A stretch of DNA of 41,398 nt from Verrucomicrobiota bacterium (GCA_023386835.1 JAEWIY010000096.1:1-41398), one strand, 5' to 3'; shown: positions 24,462-32,756, counted from the stretch's first letter. Program-made: numbers and translations. Notes: generated by a model not told the origin, from the letters alone.

Positions 24462-25199
24462 TCAGGTGTGCACGAGGGTGCCGACCTTCTCGCCCACCAC
24501 CGCTTTCTGGATCGCGTGGGGGTCCTGCAGGTCGAACACCAGGATCGGCACGTTGTTGTCGAGACAAAGCGAGAACGCGGTGGAATCCATCACGTTCAAC
24601 CGCTGACGCAGCGCTTCGATAAAGGTGATATGGTCGTAACGAACCGCGTCCGGGAACTTCTTGGGATCTTTGTCGTAGATCCCGTCGACCTTGGTCGCCT
24701 TGAAGATCACCTCGGCGCCCATTTCGGAGGCGCGCAGCGCGGCGGTGGTATCGGTGGAAAAATACGGGTTTCCGGTGCCGGCAACGAAGATCACGACGCG
24801 ACCTTTCTCCAAGTGGCGGATCGCGCGGCGCAGGATGAAGGGTTCCGCGACCTGATTCATCGGGATCGCGCTCTGCACGCGCGTCATAACGCCCATTTTC
24901 TCAAGGCAATCCATGAGCGCGAGGCCGTTGATCACGGTCGCAAGCATGCCCATGTAGTCTCCCGTCGTGCGATCGACGCCGCGCTTTTCGCCCTGCAGCC
25001 CGCGAAAAATGTTTCCTCCGCCGATCACCACACAGACCTGAACGCCCAGGTCGTGGATTTCCTTCACCTGACGGCAAACCCGGTCCAGGACGCCGGCATC
25101 GATCGGATCGCTGCTTTTCCCGCGCAGCACCTCGCCGCTCAACTTCAGCACGATGCGTTTGTACCTGACCGAGGGTCGGGCCGTGACAGATTCGCTCAT
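24462..25199 (-). CDS. pyrH: UMP kinase
   Basis: PyrH converts UMP to UDP with ATP and is an essential pyrimidine enzyme, usually GTP-activated and UTP-inhibited. The 245-residue hexameric-type kinase has VLKLSGEVLRG, VVIGGGNIFRG, DYMGMLATVINGLAL, FVAGTGNPYFSTDTTAALRA, VDGIYDKDP and LNVMDSTAFSLC. All are typical and length is normal. The opening MSESVTARPSVRYKRIV matches the family with a short extension. It is the first gene of the pyrH-frr run. tsf, which often precedes pyrH, is absent here; two tiny ORFs lie upstream instead. Confidence 0.96.
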   Translation of the reverse strand: MSESVTARPSVRYKRIVLKLSGEVLRGKSSDPIDAGVLDRVCRQVKEIHDLGVQVCVVIGGGNIFRGLQGEKRGVDRTTGDYMGMLATVINGLALMDCLEKMGVMTRVQSAIPMNQVAEPFILRRAIRHLEKGRVVIFVAGTGNPYFSTDTTAALRASEMGAEVIFKATKVDGIYDKDPKKFPDAVRYDHITFIEALRQRLNVMDSTAFSLCLDNNVPILVFDLQDPHAIQKAVVGEKVGTLVHT

Positions 25200-25334
25200 G
25201 GTCGGCGATCAAACGGCGGCCGAAAACCCGCGTCAATCCCGGTGGCGGTCCATGGACCGCGGACGGACAACGACTTTTATCGGAGAGGCATGCGGCGGGC
25301 TGTGGCGCGAGCGGCAACCCAAGGAGACACCATC

Positions 25335-25436
25335 ATGAGGACGCAAAAGGAGCGCCTCCCTGAGGCCGGGGAGTGCGCGCACACCGCCGTTTTTATCTGG
25401 TCCGTCGGTAAACCTTCGAGGCAGCTAAATCAGTGA
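25335..25436 (+). CDS. Candidate 33-residue ORF with a good ribosome binding site
   Basis: An ATG at 25335 follows AAGGAG by 8 bases, which is a rare strong signal in this window. The predicted peptide begins MRTQKERLPEAGECAH and ends at a TGA at 25434-25436, overlapping the last 7 bases of the opposite small gene. It has no recognised domain. An internal hairpin in this stretch may instead belong to the opposite gene's terminator. I rate it as a possible small protein, not as established. Confidence 0.3.
   Translation: MRTQKERLPEAGECAHTAVFIWSVGKPSRQLNQ
25352..25378 (-). terminator. Candidate intrinsic terminator for the small - strand membrane gene
   Basis: GCGC-CTCCC pairs with GGGAG-GCGC (one bulged T) around an 8-base loop. 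On the minus strand it is followed by TCCTTTTGCG. It lies about 50 bases beyond the stop of the 51-residue gene. The T-run is short. Confidence 0.4.
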
Positions 25437-25585
25437 CGATCGGTCTCGGAAGGCGGCCGAACGGTGCCTTGCCCGACGTGCGGATCGACCGCCGTTCCGG
25501 CGCGACGCCGAGAGCGCATGGTGGCAGCGACGATTGCGACGACGGCAGCGATGCCGAGAACGATAAGAACAGTTTCAATGCCCAT
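25430..25585 (-). CDS. Small single-pass membrane protein
   Basis: The 51-residue product MGIETVLIVLGIAAVVA... has one membrane segment from about residue 4 to 22, followed by a basic RSRRR stretch and a polar tail. The positive-inside rule predicts the tail in the cytoplasm. Its ATG follows a perfect GGAGG nine bases away, the strongest ribosome binding site seen in the window, which is the main evidence that it is translated. A longer frame upstream would begin inside a likely leader, so I start here. The function is unknown. It runs towards pyrH, with its stop about 230 bases from the pyrH start, and is followed by a weak terminator. Confidence 0.65.
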   Translation of the reverse strand: MGIETVLIVLGIAAVVAIVAATMRSRRRAGTAVDPHVGQGTVRPPSETDRH

Positions 25586-25802
25586 GGTGGATTTCCTCCG
25601 CGTTGTTTTCCGCAACGTAGTTCGCACGGCACACCTCCGCTACGGGGGCGGAACCCCACCGTCGCCTCGGTAAACGACGCTGTTATGAGCGCGCGGGACG
25701 AAGGTTCCGGTATGCCCCAAGATTTTTTCCGGAATGAAGCTCCGGTAATTGACAGGACCACCAACGGGTTTTGCCATCGGCGAAGCCTTTCGGGCGGGCG
25801 TC

Positions 25803-26690
25803 ATGAATTTCGATGGTCACCTGTTCTTCTCCGGGGCCGCGGCGCCGACGCCGCGGATTGCACCTCGTCGTCGTACGTTCGCGGGTCATCGTCCGGCGGC
25901 GGCGCTATCGGTCTTGGGCGGTGAGGTTTTTATTGGATGGCTGCTTGCGCAGGCGGGCCTCGATGCCACGGCCTATCGCGCCCAGCCGCTCCTGCGCCGG
26001 GTGCCGGCACTCTTGCGCGCGCTGCGCGTGGAGACTGCGGGTGAAGCGCGCCAGCGGTTGGAGGACGCGCCGGAGCTGCTTTCCGCCGCCTTGGACATCG
26101 TGCTGCTCGGAGTCACGACCTTCAACCGCGACCGGGAGGTCTTTAATCTGCTGCGTGATCACGTCCTGCCCGAGCTGTTGGCGCGGCCGGGCCGCCTTCG
26201 GATCTGGAGTGCGGCGTGCTCCGACGGATCGGAAGCGTACTCCGTGGGCATGCAGCTGGCGGAGCTGGGAGGCTTGGCGCGCGCGGAGTTGGTCGGCAGC
26301 GACTGCCGGCCGGGCGCGATCGTGCGCGCGTCGGCGGGGGTGTTTGCGCCGGAGGCGCTGGCGAGCCTCGCGCCGGGAGGAGCGGCTTATTTTGTTCCGG
26401 TGGGAAACCGGCGCGTGCAGGTCTGCGCGGGGCTGCGGGGGGCCGTGCGTTGGCGGGTCGTCAACCTGCTCGAAAAAGTGCTGCCGGGGCCGTGGGACAT
26501 CATTCTTTGCCGCAACGTCGCCATCTACCTCCAGCCCGAAACGGCAGCCGAGGTCTGGCGGCGCCTCGTGCGGGAGCTGCGACCGGGCGGTTTCCTGATC
26601 ACCGGCAAGGCGGACAACCCTCCTCGGGAACTGCGGCTCGAGCGAGTCGCCCGTTGCGTATATCAACTTCCTCAATACGACCGTGCCTGA
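25803..26690 (+). CDS. CheR-like SAM-dependent methyltransferase
   Basis: CheR-type enzymes methylate glutamates on chemoreceptors with S-adenosylmethionine. The 295-residue product has an N-terminal disordered region, helices resembling the CheR N-domain and the catalytic core. The family features are a phenylalanine-rich helix (TTFNRDREVFNLL), the SAM motif RIWSAACSDGSEAYSVGM (usual: STGEEPYS) and the late motif ILCRNVAIYLQPETAAEV. The changed acidic residues in the SAM motif make the enzyme class likely but the target uncertain. There is no chemoreceptor, CheB or CheA nearby. Its stop overlaps the start of the kinase gene by 8 bases, so the two are coupled in translation and likely act in one signalling path. 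Confidence 0.88.
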   Translation: MNFDGHLFFSGAAAPTPRIAPRRRTFAGHRPAAALSVLGGEVFIGWLLAQAGLDATAYRAQPLLRRVPALLRALRVETAGEARQRLEDAPELLSAALDIVLLGVTTFNRDREVFNLLRDHVLPELLARPGRLRIWSAACSDGSEAYSVGMQLAELGGLARAELVGSDCRPGAIVRASAGVFAPEALASLAPGGAAYFVPVGNRRVQVCAGLRGAVRWRVVNLLEKVLPGPWDIILCRNVAIYLQPETAAEVWRRLVRELRPGGFLITGKADNPPRELRLERVARCVYQLPQYDRA

Positions 26691-28890
26691 TCGCGCCAAG
26701 CCTCCTGGAAGCATTGCCAGCCCTGTGGTGCTGGCGGTCGCGCTGCTCTGGGCAGTGCTACGGTCCAAGCTCGGCGACGGCTACTTTCCGCTGACGTTTG
26801 TCCTGCCACTGATGCTGTGTGTCTGGACCCGGCGCGCGTGGCATCTCTGGATGATGGCCGGATTCTTCGTGGCGGTGACGCTCGTACGTTACTGGCGGCA
26901 CGATCCGATCTCGATGCCCGTCTTCACCGAGACGGTGTTCTTCGTCGCCACGCTGCTGAACATCGCCGTCGGAGCGGGAATCATTTATCTGATCCTGCGA
27001 CTGCGTGAACGCCTGGACGCGGAGACGCGGCAGGTGGAGCGCAAAAACGGCGATCTGGCGGCGCAGGCCGAGCAGCTCCATCAGCAGAACGAGGAGATCA
27101 AGGCGCAGGCGGAAGAGCTGACGGAGCAGAACAACGAACTCGAGTCCCAGGCGGAGGAACTCGAGCGGCAGAATCAGGAGCTGACCGAAGCCAACGAACG
27201 GCTCGGCAATCGCGAGGAAGTGCTGCGCGCTGCCGTGGAGTGCACGCGAGTCGCGGGCGGGGCTCGGACGGCGTTGGAGGCCGTTTGCCGGCGGACTCTG
27301 GCGATCATCGGCGCGCCGGCGGGAGCGTTGGCTTTGCTGGAGTTGCAGGGGGTGCGGCTGAAGGCGCGGGTGCGGGTGGAGATCGATCAACAGCCGCCCT
27401 TGCCGGAGGAATGGCCGCTCAACGGCTCCCTGGGCGACGTCGTGCTGCACAAGGACCAGACCGCTTACGTCGACGACTTGCAGCGCCGGCCGGATCTCTC
27501 GGCGCCGTTTGATGGGGCGGGGCAGTACCGGTCGGCCTTGGCGACGCCAATTCGGTTAAGTGGGCAGGCAGCGGGTGTGCTGGTCGTTTGTAGTCCGGCG
27601 CCGACGCACTGGACCCAGGAACAGTTTCGGCTGGTGGAGTGGGCCGCCGCGCAGGTCGCGCCCCTGCTCGACAGCCTGCGCTGGCAGGAAGCGCTGCAAA
27701 AGCGGGCCGACGCGATCGAGTCGGCCAATCAGGCGAAAGATCAGTTCCTCGCGATGCTCTCGCATGAGTTGCGCACGCCGCTGACGCCGGTGCTCGCGGC
27801 GGCCGGCGCACTGGAAGGCGACTCGCGGCTGCCAGACGACGTCCAGGAAGAAATTGCAATGATCCGCCGCAACGTGGCGGTGCAGAGCCGGTTGATCGAC
27901 GACCTGCTCGACCTGACGCGCATTTCCCGCGGCAAACTCGACCTGATTCAGCAACCGGTCCCGATGCTGCCGTTGCTGCGCGAAGCGGCCGCCATCGTGG
28001 CGGCGGATCTCGACGCAAAGGAGCAGTCGCTCGACGTCGACCTGACGTTGCCCAACTCCTGCGTGGCGTTGGGCGACGCCGCCCGCCTGCAGCAGGTCTT
28101 CTGGAACATCCTCAAGAACGGGATCAAGTTCAGTCCCCGCGGCAGCCGGTTGCGTCTCGAAGCCACCGTGCGACCCGGTCATCCGCGGATCGCCAACAGC
28201 GAAGGCGAACGCATCGTTGTGCGGATCACCGACCAAGGCGTGGGCATCGACGGCGCGGACCTGGAACGGATCTTCCGGCCGTTCGAGCAGGCGGCGGCGG
28301 CCCGACGTCGCGGCGGCAACGAGGGCTTGGGACTCGGCCTGAGCATCGCCAAGGCGCTGGTCGATTTGCACGACGGACGGTTGTACGCGAATTCGGACGG
28401 CGCCGGGTGCGGCGCTGTGTTTACCGTCGAGCTGCCGCTCCTGCGAGAATCGTCGAACAACGGGACGCCGCTTTCCGCCGCCCCCACCGAAAACCAGTCG
28501 TCGAAGGGCGATGTGAGCCGGGCCCGCGTGCTGTTGGTGGAAGATCATCTGGATACCGGACGCATCATTGCCCGGCTGCTGCGCCGGTCGGGGCATACGG
28601 TCGTTCATGCGGAGACGGTCAGCGCCGCCTGGTCGGCTTGGGAGAGCGAGCAATTTGATCTGATCGTGTCCGACCTCGGGCTTCCGGACGGGAGCGGCCT
28701 CGACCTGATGCGGCGCATCCGTGAGGCGGACAGCGGCGTGCCCGCGATCTGCATGAGCGGTTTCGGCATGGAGTCGGACGTGAGTGCCAGTCGGGACGCC
28801 GGTTTTACGGAGCACCTGATCAAGCCCGTCGACATGACCCAGCTGCATGCGGCCATTCGGCGGCTGATTTCGGCTGTATCCGCCTCCTGA
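26683..28890 (+). CDS. Hybrid sensor histidine kinase with GAF and receiver domains
   Basis: This 735-residue membrane kinase senses a signal and passes phosphate to a receiver. Order: several membrane segments in residues 10-110; a long coiled coil (about 110-175) with repeats of AEELxxQNxELxxQ type; a GAF-like sensor (about 180-330); a HisKA domain with His361 in LSHELRTPLTP; a HATPase domain with WNILKNGIKFS, RITDQGVGID and EGLGLGLSIAKALVD; and a receiver with Asp664 in VSDLGLPDGSG and the LIKPVDM lysine. The start is GTG inside the end of the CheR-like gene. All catalytic motifs appear intact. The signal is unknown. It may pass phosphate onward to the response regulator encoded past the tRNA, but this is inference. 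Confidence 0.93.
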   Translation: MPDRAKPPGSIASPVVLAVALLWAVLRSKLGDGYFPLTFVLPLMLCVWTRRAWHLWMMAGFFVAVTLVRYWRHDPISMPVFTETVFFVATLLNIAVGAGIIYLILRLRERLDAETRQVERKNGDLAAQAEQLHQQNEEIKAQAEELTEQNNELESQAEELERQNQELTEANERLGNREEVLRAAVECTRVAGGARTALEAVCRRTLAIIGAPAGALALLELQGVRLKARVRVEIDQQPPLPEEWPLNGSLGDVVLHKDQTAYVDDLQRRPDLSAPFDGAGQYRSALATPIRLSGQAAGVLVVCSPAPTHWTQEQFRLVEWAAAQVAPLLDSLRWQEALQKRADAIESANQAKDQFLAMLSHELRTPLTPVLAAAGALEGDSRLPDDVQEEIAMIRRNVAVQSRLIDDLLDLTRISRGKLDLIQQPVPMLPLLREAAAIVAADLDAKEQSLDVDLTLPNSCVALGDAARLQQVFWNILKNGIKFSPRGSRLRLEATVRPGHPRIANSEGERIVVRITDQGVGIDGADLERIFRPFEQAAAARRRGGNEGLGLGLSIAKALVDLHDGRLYANSDGAGCGAVFTVELPLLRESSNNGTPLSAAPTENQSSKGDVSRARVLLVEDHLDTGRIIARLLRRSGHTVVHAETVSAAWSAWESEQFDLIVSDLGLPDGSGLDLMRRIREADSGVPAICMSGFGMESDVSASRDAGFTEHLIKPVDMTQLHAAIRRLISAVSAS

Positions 28891-29098
28891 GCCGCCTGCA
28901 CGCAGGTCGCGAAGGGGCGAACGACTTGTCAGCGGACCGGAAAACAGCGGAAAGCGCGCTTTTCGACCTTTGTTGCCGACCGTTGCGCGTGTTTTACGCG
29001 GATCGGACGAAGAGGAATTCTTCGGCTGCGTGAGTGGACAATAAGCGATCCTTGACGACCTGCGGATTCGTCCCACGCTCGCCCTTCCGCCGTTTCAC

Positions 29099-29172
29099 TG
29101 CCCGATGGTGTAATGGTAGCACAGGCGACTTTGACTCGCCTAGTCATGGTTCGAACCCATGTCGGGCAGCCA
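29099..29172 (+). tRNA. tRNA-Gln (anticodon UUG)
   Basis: The cloverleaf is complete: acceptor stem TGCCCGA with TCGGGCA, D-arm with GGTAGCAC, anticodon stem GGCGA/TCGCC enclosing CTTTGAC (anticodon TTG at 29131-29133, reading CAA), T-arm CATGG-TTCGAAC-CCATG, and a discriminator G followed by an encoded CCA. The identity fits glutamine. It lies between the histidine kinase and response regulator genes on the same strand. Confidence 0.96.
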
Positions 29173-29208
29173 GCGGGGCCAGAGTGGCCTTAGCTAAGTG
29201 ATAACGCG

Positions 29209-29236
29209 TACTTATGACGATTTCTACTTATGGCGA
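29209..29236 (+). promoter_or_regulatory. Direct repeats in the leader of the response regulator
   Basis: TACTTATGACGA (29209-29220) and TACTTATGGCGA (29225-29236) match at 11 of 12 positions and start 16 bases apart. They lie between the tRNA and the GTG start of the response regulator, in sequence richer in A and T than its surroundings. The pattern suggests a tandem binding site for a regulator, possibly this one. Confidence 0.55.
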
Positions 29237-29266
29237 AATACGCCTGAACCGAGTAGCGTCACGCGG

Positions 29267-29995
29267 GTGAATTCGCCTGTCCCTTCCAGCACTCCGGTAA
29301 CTGTCCTCATCGTGGAGGATCAAATGGCGATTGGAGAGATGCTGGCTCGGTTTGTGGCCACGCAGCCGGGGTTCGCTGTTCAAGGGCGCGTTGGAACGAT
29401 CGCCGAGGCGGTGCGCGCTTTGGATGAACGCCCGCGTTTGGTGATTCTGGACTGGATTCTGCCAGACGGGACAGGGTTGGACCTGCTTCGCGCGATTCGG
29501 GTGCGCAGCAGTGGATCGCGTGCGCTGGTCTTCAGCGCCCACACCACCGAGCTGGCGGTGCGGCAGGCGCTGGATGCCGGCGCGGCGGGTTACGTGGAGA
29601 AGGCGGCGAGCTTCGCGGCCTTCACCGAAGCGATTAACGCGGTTGCGTCGGGGCAGACTTATTTGGGCCCGGAGGTGACACAGATCGTCCGGCGGTTGGT
29701 GCGTGATCCCTCGCACACACCCGAGATGCGACCGCTGACGGCTCGCGAATCGGAGGTGTTGCGGCTGGTCGGCGAGGGCTGCGCCTCGAAGCAGATTGCG
29801 GCCCTGCTCGGGCTGAGCGTGCGGACGGTGGAGAACCATCGCGCGGCCATCATGCGCAAGACCGGCCTGCACTCCGCCGCCCAGCTGGCGGTGCATGCGG
29901 TGCAGATCGGGCTGGTGCAGTTGCCCGGCCGGACGTCGAACCTCACGGCCCCGGCGGTGCTGTCCGCGCCGCCTCCGTCGACTAACGCGAGCTGA
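29267..29995 (+). CDS. NarL/LuxR-type response regulator
   Basis: This 242-residue two-component regulator has a receiver domain (VTVLIVEDQMA, phosphoacceptor Asp62 in ILDWILPDGTG, GYVEKAA lysine) and a C-terminal LuxR-type helix-turn-helix (LTARESEVLRLVGEGCASKQ, LLGLSVRTVENHRAAIM). The start is uncertain. The open frame reaches a GTG at 29198, but the sequence before 29267 holds direct repeats that look like a control site, so I start at the GTG giving NSPVPSSTPVTV. A partner kinase could be the hybrid kinase upstream; they are separated by only the tRNA. Target genes are unknown. Confidence 0.92.
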   Translation: MNSPVPSSTPVTVLIVEDQMAIGEMLARFVATQPGFAVQGRVGTIAEAVRALDERPRLVILDWILPDGTGLDLLRAIRVRSSGSRALVFSAHTTELAVRQALDAGAAGYVEKAASFAAFTEAINAVASGQTYLGPEVTQIVRRLVRDPSHTPEMRPLTARESEVLRLVGEGCASKQIAALLGLSVRTVENHRAAIMRKTGLHSAAQLAVHAVQIGLVQLPGRTSNLTAPAVLSAPPPSTNAS

Positions 29996-30010
29996 CGCGC
30001 AGCGCGCCGT

Positions 30011-31300
30011 TCAGGAATTCACCACAAACGGCGCGAAGAAGGCGTGTTGGGAATGTGGATACCGGCCGACGAGGCGGACGCCTTCGTCGAGGGTCTCCTC
30101 CTCCTGCACGTGGCCAACCTGGTGCAAGCGCGCCACGACGTCGTAACGGCCGTGTGGCACCAGGAGGGTCGCACTGCCAAACGTGTGGCGGATCAACTCC
30201 AGGCAGCGCTCTTCCAGAAGTGGCAGGCCCTCACCCGTCTTGGCGCTGACGAAAATGCCATCGGGCGCCAGCAGCCGCGCCTGGTGCAGCTGTTCGGGCG
30301 TCGCGAGGTCAACCTTGTTGAAGATGGTCAGGCGCGGCGCCGAGTCGGCGCCGAGCTCGCGCAGCACGTCGAGCGTGGTCTTGCGGTGTTCGGCCACACT
30401 CGGCGCGGTCACATCGAGCACGTGGAGCAGAAAATCCGCGACAACGGCCTCCTCCAGCGTGGCCTTGAACGCCTCAACGAGTCCGTGGGGCAGACGGCGG
30501 ATGAACCCGACCGTGTCGGTCACCAACAGCTTCTGATTGCCGCGGAGGAGCAGCTGGCGCGTGGTCGGGTCCAGCGTCGCGAAGAGCTTGTCTTCGGCGA
30601 GCACCTCGGCGCCCGTTAGCGAGTTGAGGAGGGAGGACTTGCCCGCGTTGGTGTATCCAACGATCGCTGCGGTTGGCACCGGGACGCGCTGACGTTTGCG
30701 ACGTTGCACGCCGCGTTGCTGTTGCACCTCGGTCAGCTCGGTTTTCAGCCGCGCGATTCGGTCGCGCACGAGTCGGCGGTCCTGCTCGAGCTGCGTTTCA
30801 CCTTCACCGCCCATCTTGCCCTTGCCGCGCTGGCGGGAAAGGTGAGTCCACGCGCGGGTCAGCCGCGGCAGCGAGTACTCCATCCGGGCCAGCGCGACCT
30901 GCAGCACGGCTTCGCGGGTCTGCGCCCGGTCGGCAAAGACGTCGAGGATCACCTCCTGGCGGTCAATGACGGTGATCTTCGATTCGCGCTCCCAGTTGCG
31001 TTGCTGCGCCGGCGAGAGGCTGTCGTCGAAAACGATCACGTCCGCGTCCAGCAGCCGTGCTTCACCGATGATCTCCTGAGTCTTGCCGCTGCCGACCAGC
31101 GTGGCGGGTGTTGGATGGCGCAGGTTGACGATCGTCCGGCCGACAATGCCGATTCCCAGGTTCTCGACGAGTTCCTGCAGCTCTTCGAGCAGTTCCGCGG
31201 CCTCACCGGCGCGCATGGTTGGAGTTTGCACACCCACCAGGTACGCGCGCTCCACTCGGTTTGGGTCCTTCTCTGCAGTCGGGTCGAGAAAATCAGTCAC
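30011..31300 (-). CDS. hflX: Ribosome-associated GTPase HflX
   Basis: HflX binds the 50S subunit and can split stalled ribosomes under stress. The 429-residue product has the N-terminal HflX domain (VGSGKTQEI, VIVFDDSLSPAQQRN, VIDRQEVILDVFA), the linker GKGKMGGEGETQLEQDRR, and the GTPase domain with Walker A GYTNAGKSSLLN, DTVGFIRRLPHGLVEAF and FNKVDL. The C-terminal region carries PHGRYDVVARLHQ. Start is GTG, preceded by CCCCTTTTCC, with no ribosome binding site. It is followed on the other strand by the convergent response regulator, 15 bases away. Its upstream neighbour mgtE ends 93 bases before its start, so they may be cotranscribed. Confidence 0.96.
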   Translation of the reverse strand: MTDFLDPTAEKDPNRVERAYLVGVQTPTMRAGEAAELLEELQELVENLGIGIVGRTIVNLRHPTPATLVGSGKTQEIIGEARLLDADVIVFDDSLSPAQQRNWERESKITVIDRQEVILDVFADRAQTREAVLQVALARMEYSLPRLTRAWTHLSRQRGKGKMGGEGETQLEQDRRLVRDRIARLKTELTEVQQQRGVQRRKRQRVPVPTAAIVGYTNAGKSSLLNSLTGAEVLAEDKLFATLDPTTRQLLLRGNQKLLVTDTVGFIRRLPHGLVEAFKATLEEAVVADFLLHVLDVTAPSVAEHRKTTLDVLRELGADSAPRLTIFNKVDLATPEQLHQARLLAPDGIFVSAKTGEGLPLLEERCLELIRHTFGSATLLVPHGRYDVVARLHQVGHVQEEETLDEGVRLVGRYPHSQHAFFAPFVVNS

Positions 31301-31393
31301 GGAAAAGGGGAGCGATTGCGCGGAACGGCTCCGGAGTCAATCGGACGGTCCGCTTCCGGTTGGGGATCGGTCCGGCAACCCAGCTGCGTTCGC

Positions 31394-32617
31394 TCACACG
31401 AGCCACCATGCCGCCAACCCGAGGAAGAGCGCCTGGCTCAGCACGCTGGCGATCGTTGTGAGCAGGATACTCGAGGCCAAAGCCGGGTCGGCCCCCAGCC
31501 GACGGAGCAGCAACGGAACCAATACGCCAACCGAGCTCGAGAGCCCGCAGCTGATCACAAGCGCAAGGCCGAGCACCACACCCAGGCCCCAGGCGGCGGG
31601 CTGGCTTTGTACGAGGCCTTGGGTGATCACCAATGGGACCGCCACGAGGCCGACGAGCGCGCCCGTGATGGCGCCCAGGAAAGCTTCCTTCCGCAGCACG
31701 GCCCAAAAACGGCGGTCGTCCCACTCACCGTTGGTGAGGCCGCGCAACGTGATCGCCATGGTTTGCGCCCCGGCGCTGCGAGCCTGGGCCGCGATGACCG
31801 GCAGGAACACGGCAAGCAGGACCAGGGATCGCACTGCCTCGCGATAGTAGGTGATGACCAGCGCGGAGAGCAGCGACAGCAGCAGGTTGAGGAGCAGCCA
31901 GGGTCCACGGTAACGCAGGCTGCGCGTCCACGCTGTGGAGAGTCCTTCGTTGGCCCGCACACCAACCATGCGCCCGGCCTGCGCGCTGATCACGATGGCC
32001 TGCTTCTCGAACAAGGCCTGGCCCCGAACGAGCCCCAGCAGCCGACCGCTGTCGTCACAAACGGGATACACGGGATAGTGGCGGTTCACCACCAGGCGCA
32101 TCGCCTCCAGCAGGGTCAGCTCCGGCGTGAGATAGAACGCCGGCGTGATCATGAAGTCGCTGAGCGGCTGGTCGGGACGCGCGAGGAAAAGATCGCGTAG
32201 GACCACCACGCCGGCGAGGCGCCCGTCGGCCTCGAGGGCGTAGAGGTAGGTGATCAGGTGGTCCTTGACGAGGTGACGCAGCGCCTCGATCGCGTCGGCC
32301 GCGGTCATGCTGGCTGGATACGCTCCGACCGGTGGCCGCATCAGCGCACCGATGCTGTCTTCCGGATACGTCGCGTTGCGCTCCCATTGGGTGCGCACTT
32401 CCGGTGGTGCGGCCCGGAGAAGGCGCTCGCGATCGGCGGGACTGAGCGCGGCCAGGATCGTTCCGGCGATCCCAGGATTGAGCGCCTGGAGGACGTCGAC
32501 GGCGCGCCCAGGTTCCTGTTGCTGCAAGAGCGCAGCCGCCTCTGCCGGTGGCAGACGCTTCAGCGTCAGGACCAGTTCGGCATTCGCAACCGGGGCAGCG
32601 TCGACAGAAGCGGACAT
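31394..32617 (-). CDS. MgtE-like divalent cation transporter with altered pore residue
   Basis: MgtE proteins are gated Mg2+ channels with a cytoplasmic N domain, two CBS domains and five membrane helices. The 407-residue product has the N domain (LPPAEAAALLQQQEP), CBS motifs (YPEDSIGALMRPP, then VVVLRDLFL and FMITPAFYLTPELTL), and a membrane region starting near residue 230. It is shorter than typical MgtE near 450. The canonical GGNxGxQ is reduced to RSAGAQ, and the Mg-selectivity aspartate (Thermus Asp432, within LSDVTG) aligns to Ser391 in TTIASVLSQ. I use no symbol because the pore residue is changed. It may carry another ion or be inactive. The ATG at MSASVDAA is preferred to a TTG 18 bases further upstream. 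Confidence 0.88.
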   Translation of the reverse strand: MSASVDAAPVANAELVLTLKRLPPAEAAALLQQQEPGRAVDVLQALNPGIAGTILAALSPADRERLLRAAPPEVRTQWERNATYPEDSIGALMRPPVGAYPASMTAADAIEALRHLVKDHLITYLYALEADGRLAGVVVLRDLFLARPDQPLSDFMITPAFYLTPELTLLEAMRLVVNRHYPVYPVCDDSGRLLGLVRGQALFEKQAIVISAQAGRMVGVRANEGLSTAWTRSLRYRGPWLLLNLLLSLLSALVITYYREAVRSLVLLAVFLPVIAAQARSAGAQTMAITLRGLTNGEWDDRRFWAVLRKEAFLGAITGALVGLVAVPLVITQGLVQSQPAAWGLGVVLGLALVISCGLSSSVGVLVPLLLRRLGADPALASSILLTTIASVLSQALFLGLAAWWLV

Positions 32618-32756
32618 GGCGCGGGACGCTGGCAAACGGACCCAACGCCGACAAGCCGCCGATAGGGCATCGGGTCTTCCGTGACCTCACGACCGCGTAG
32701 GGACCGGGCCACTGCAGGCTTTCCCGCGGGGGGCGCGGATGTTAACCTGCCCGCTT

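Noticed and set aside
27556..29076. A 506-codon - strand ORF opposite the histidine kinase
   Set aside because: Antisense to a full set of kinase motifs; no domain in its own translation.
29052..29080. TTGACG as a promoter for the tRNA
   Set aside because: No TATAAT-like element lies at 16-18 bases from it, so the promoter cannot be supported.
29198..29266. Upstream extension of the response regulator from a GTG at 29198
   Set aside because: The stretch is AT-rich, begins 25 bases after the tRNA and holds two direct repeats, so it looks like a control region.
30704..32200. A 498-codon + strand ORF across hflX and mgtE
   Set aside because: It spans two genes on the opposite strand and reads as a Gln/Arg-rich shadow.
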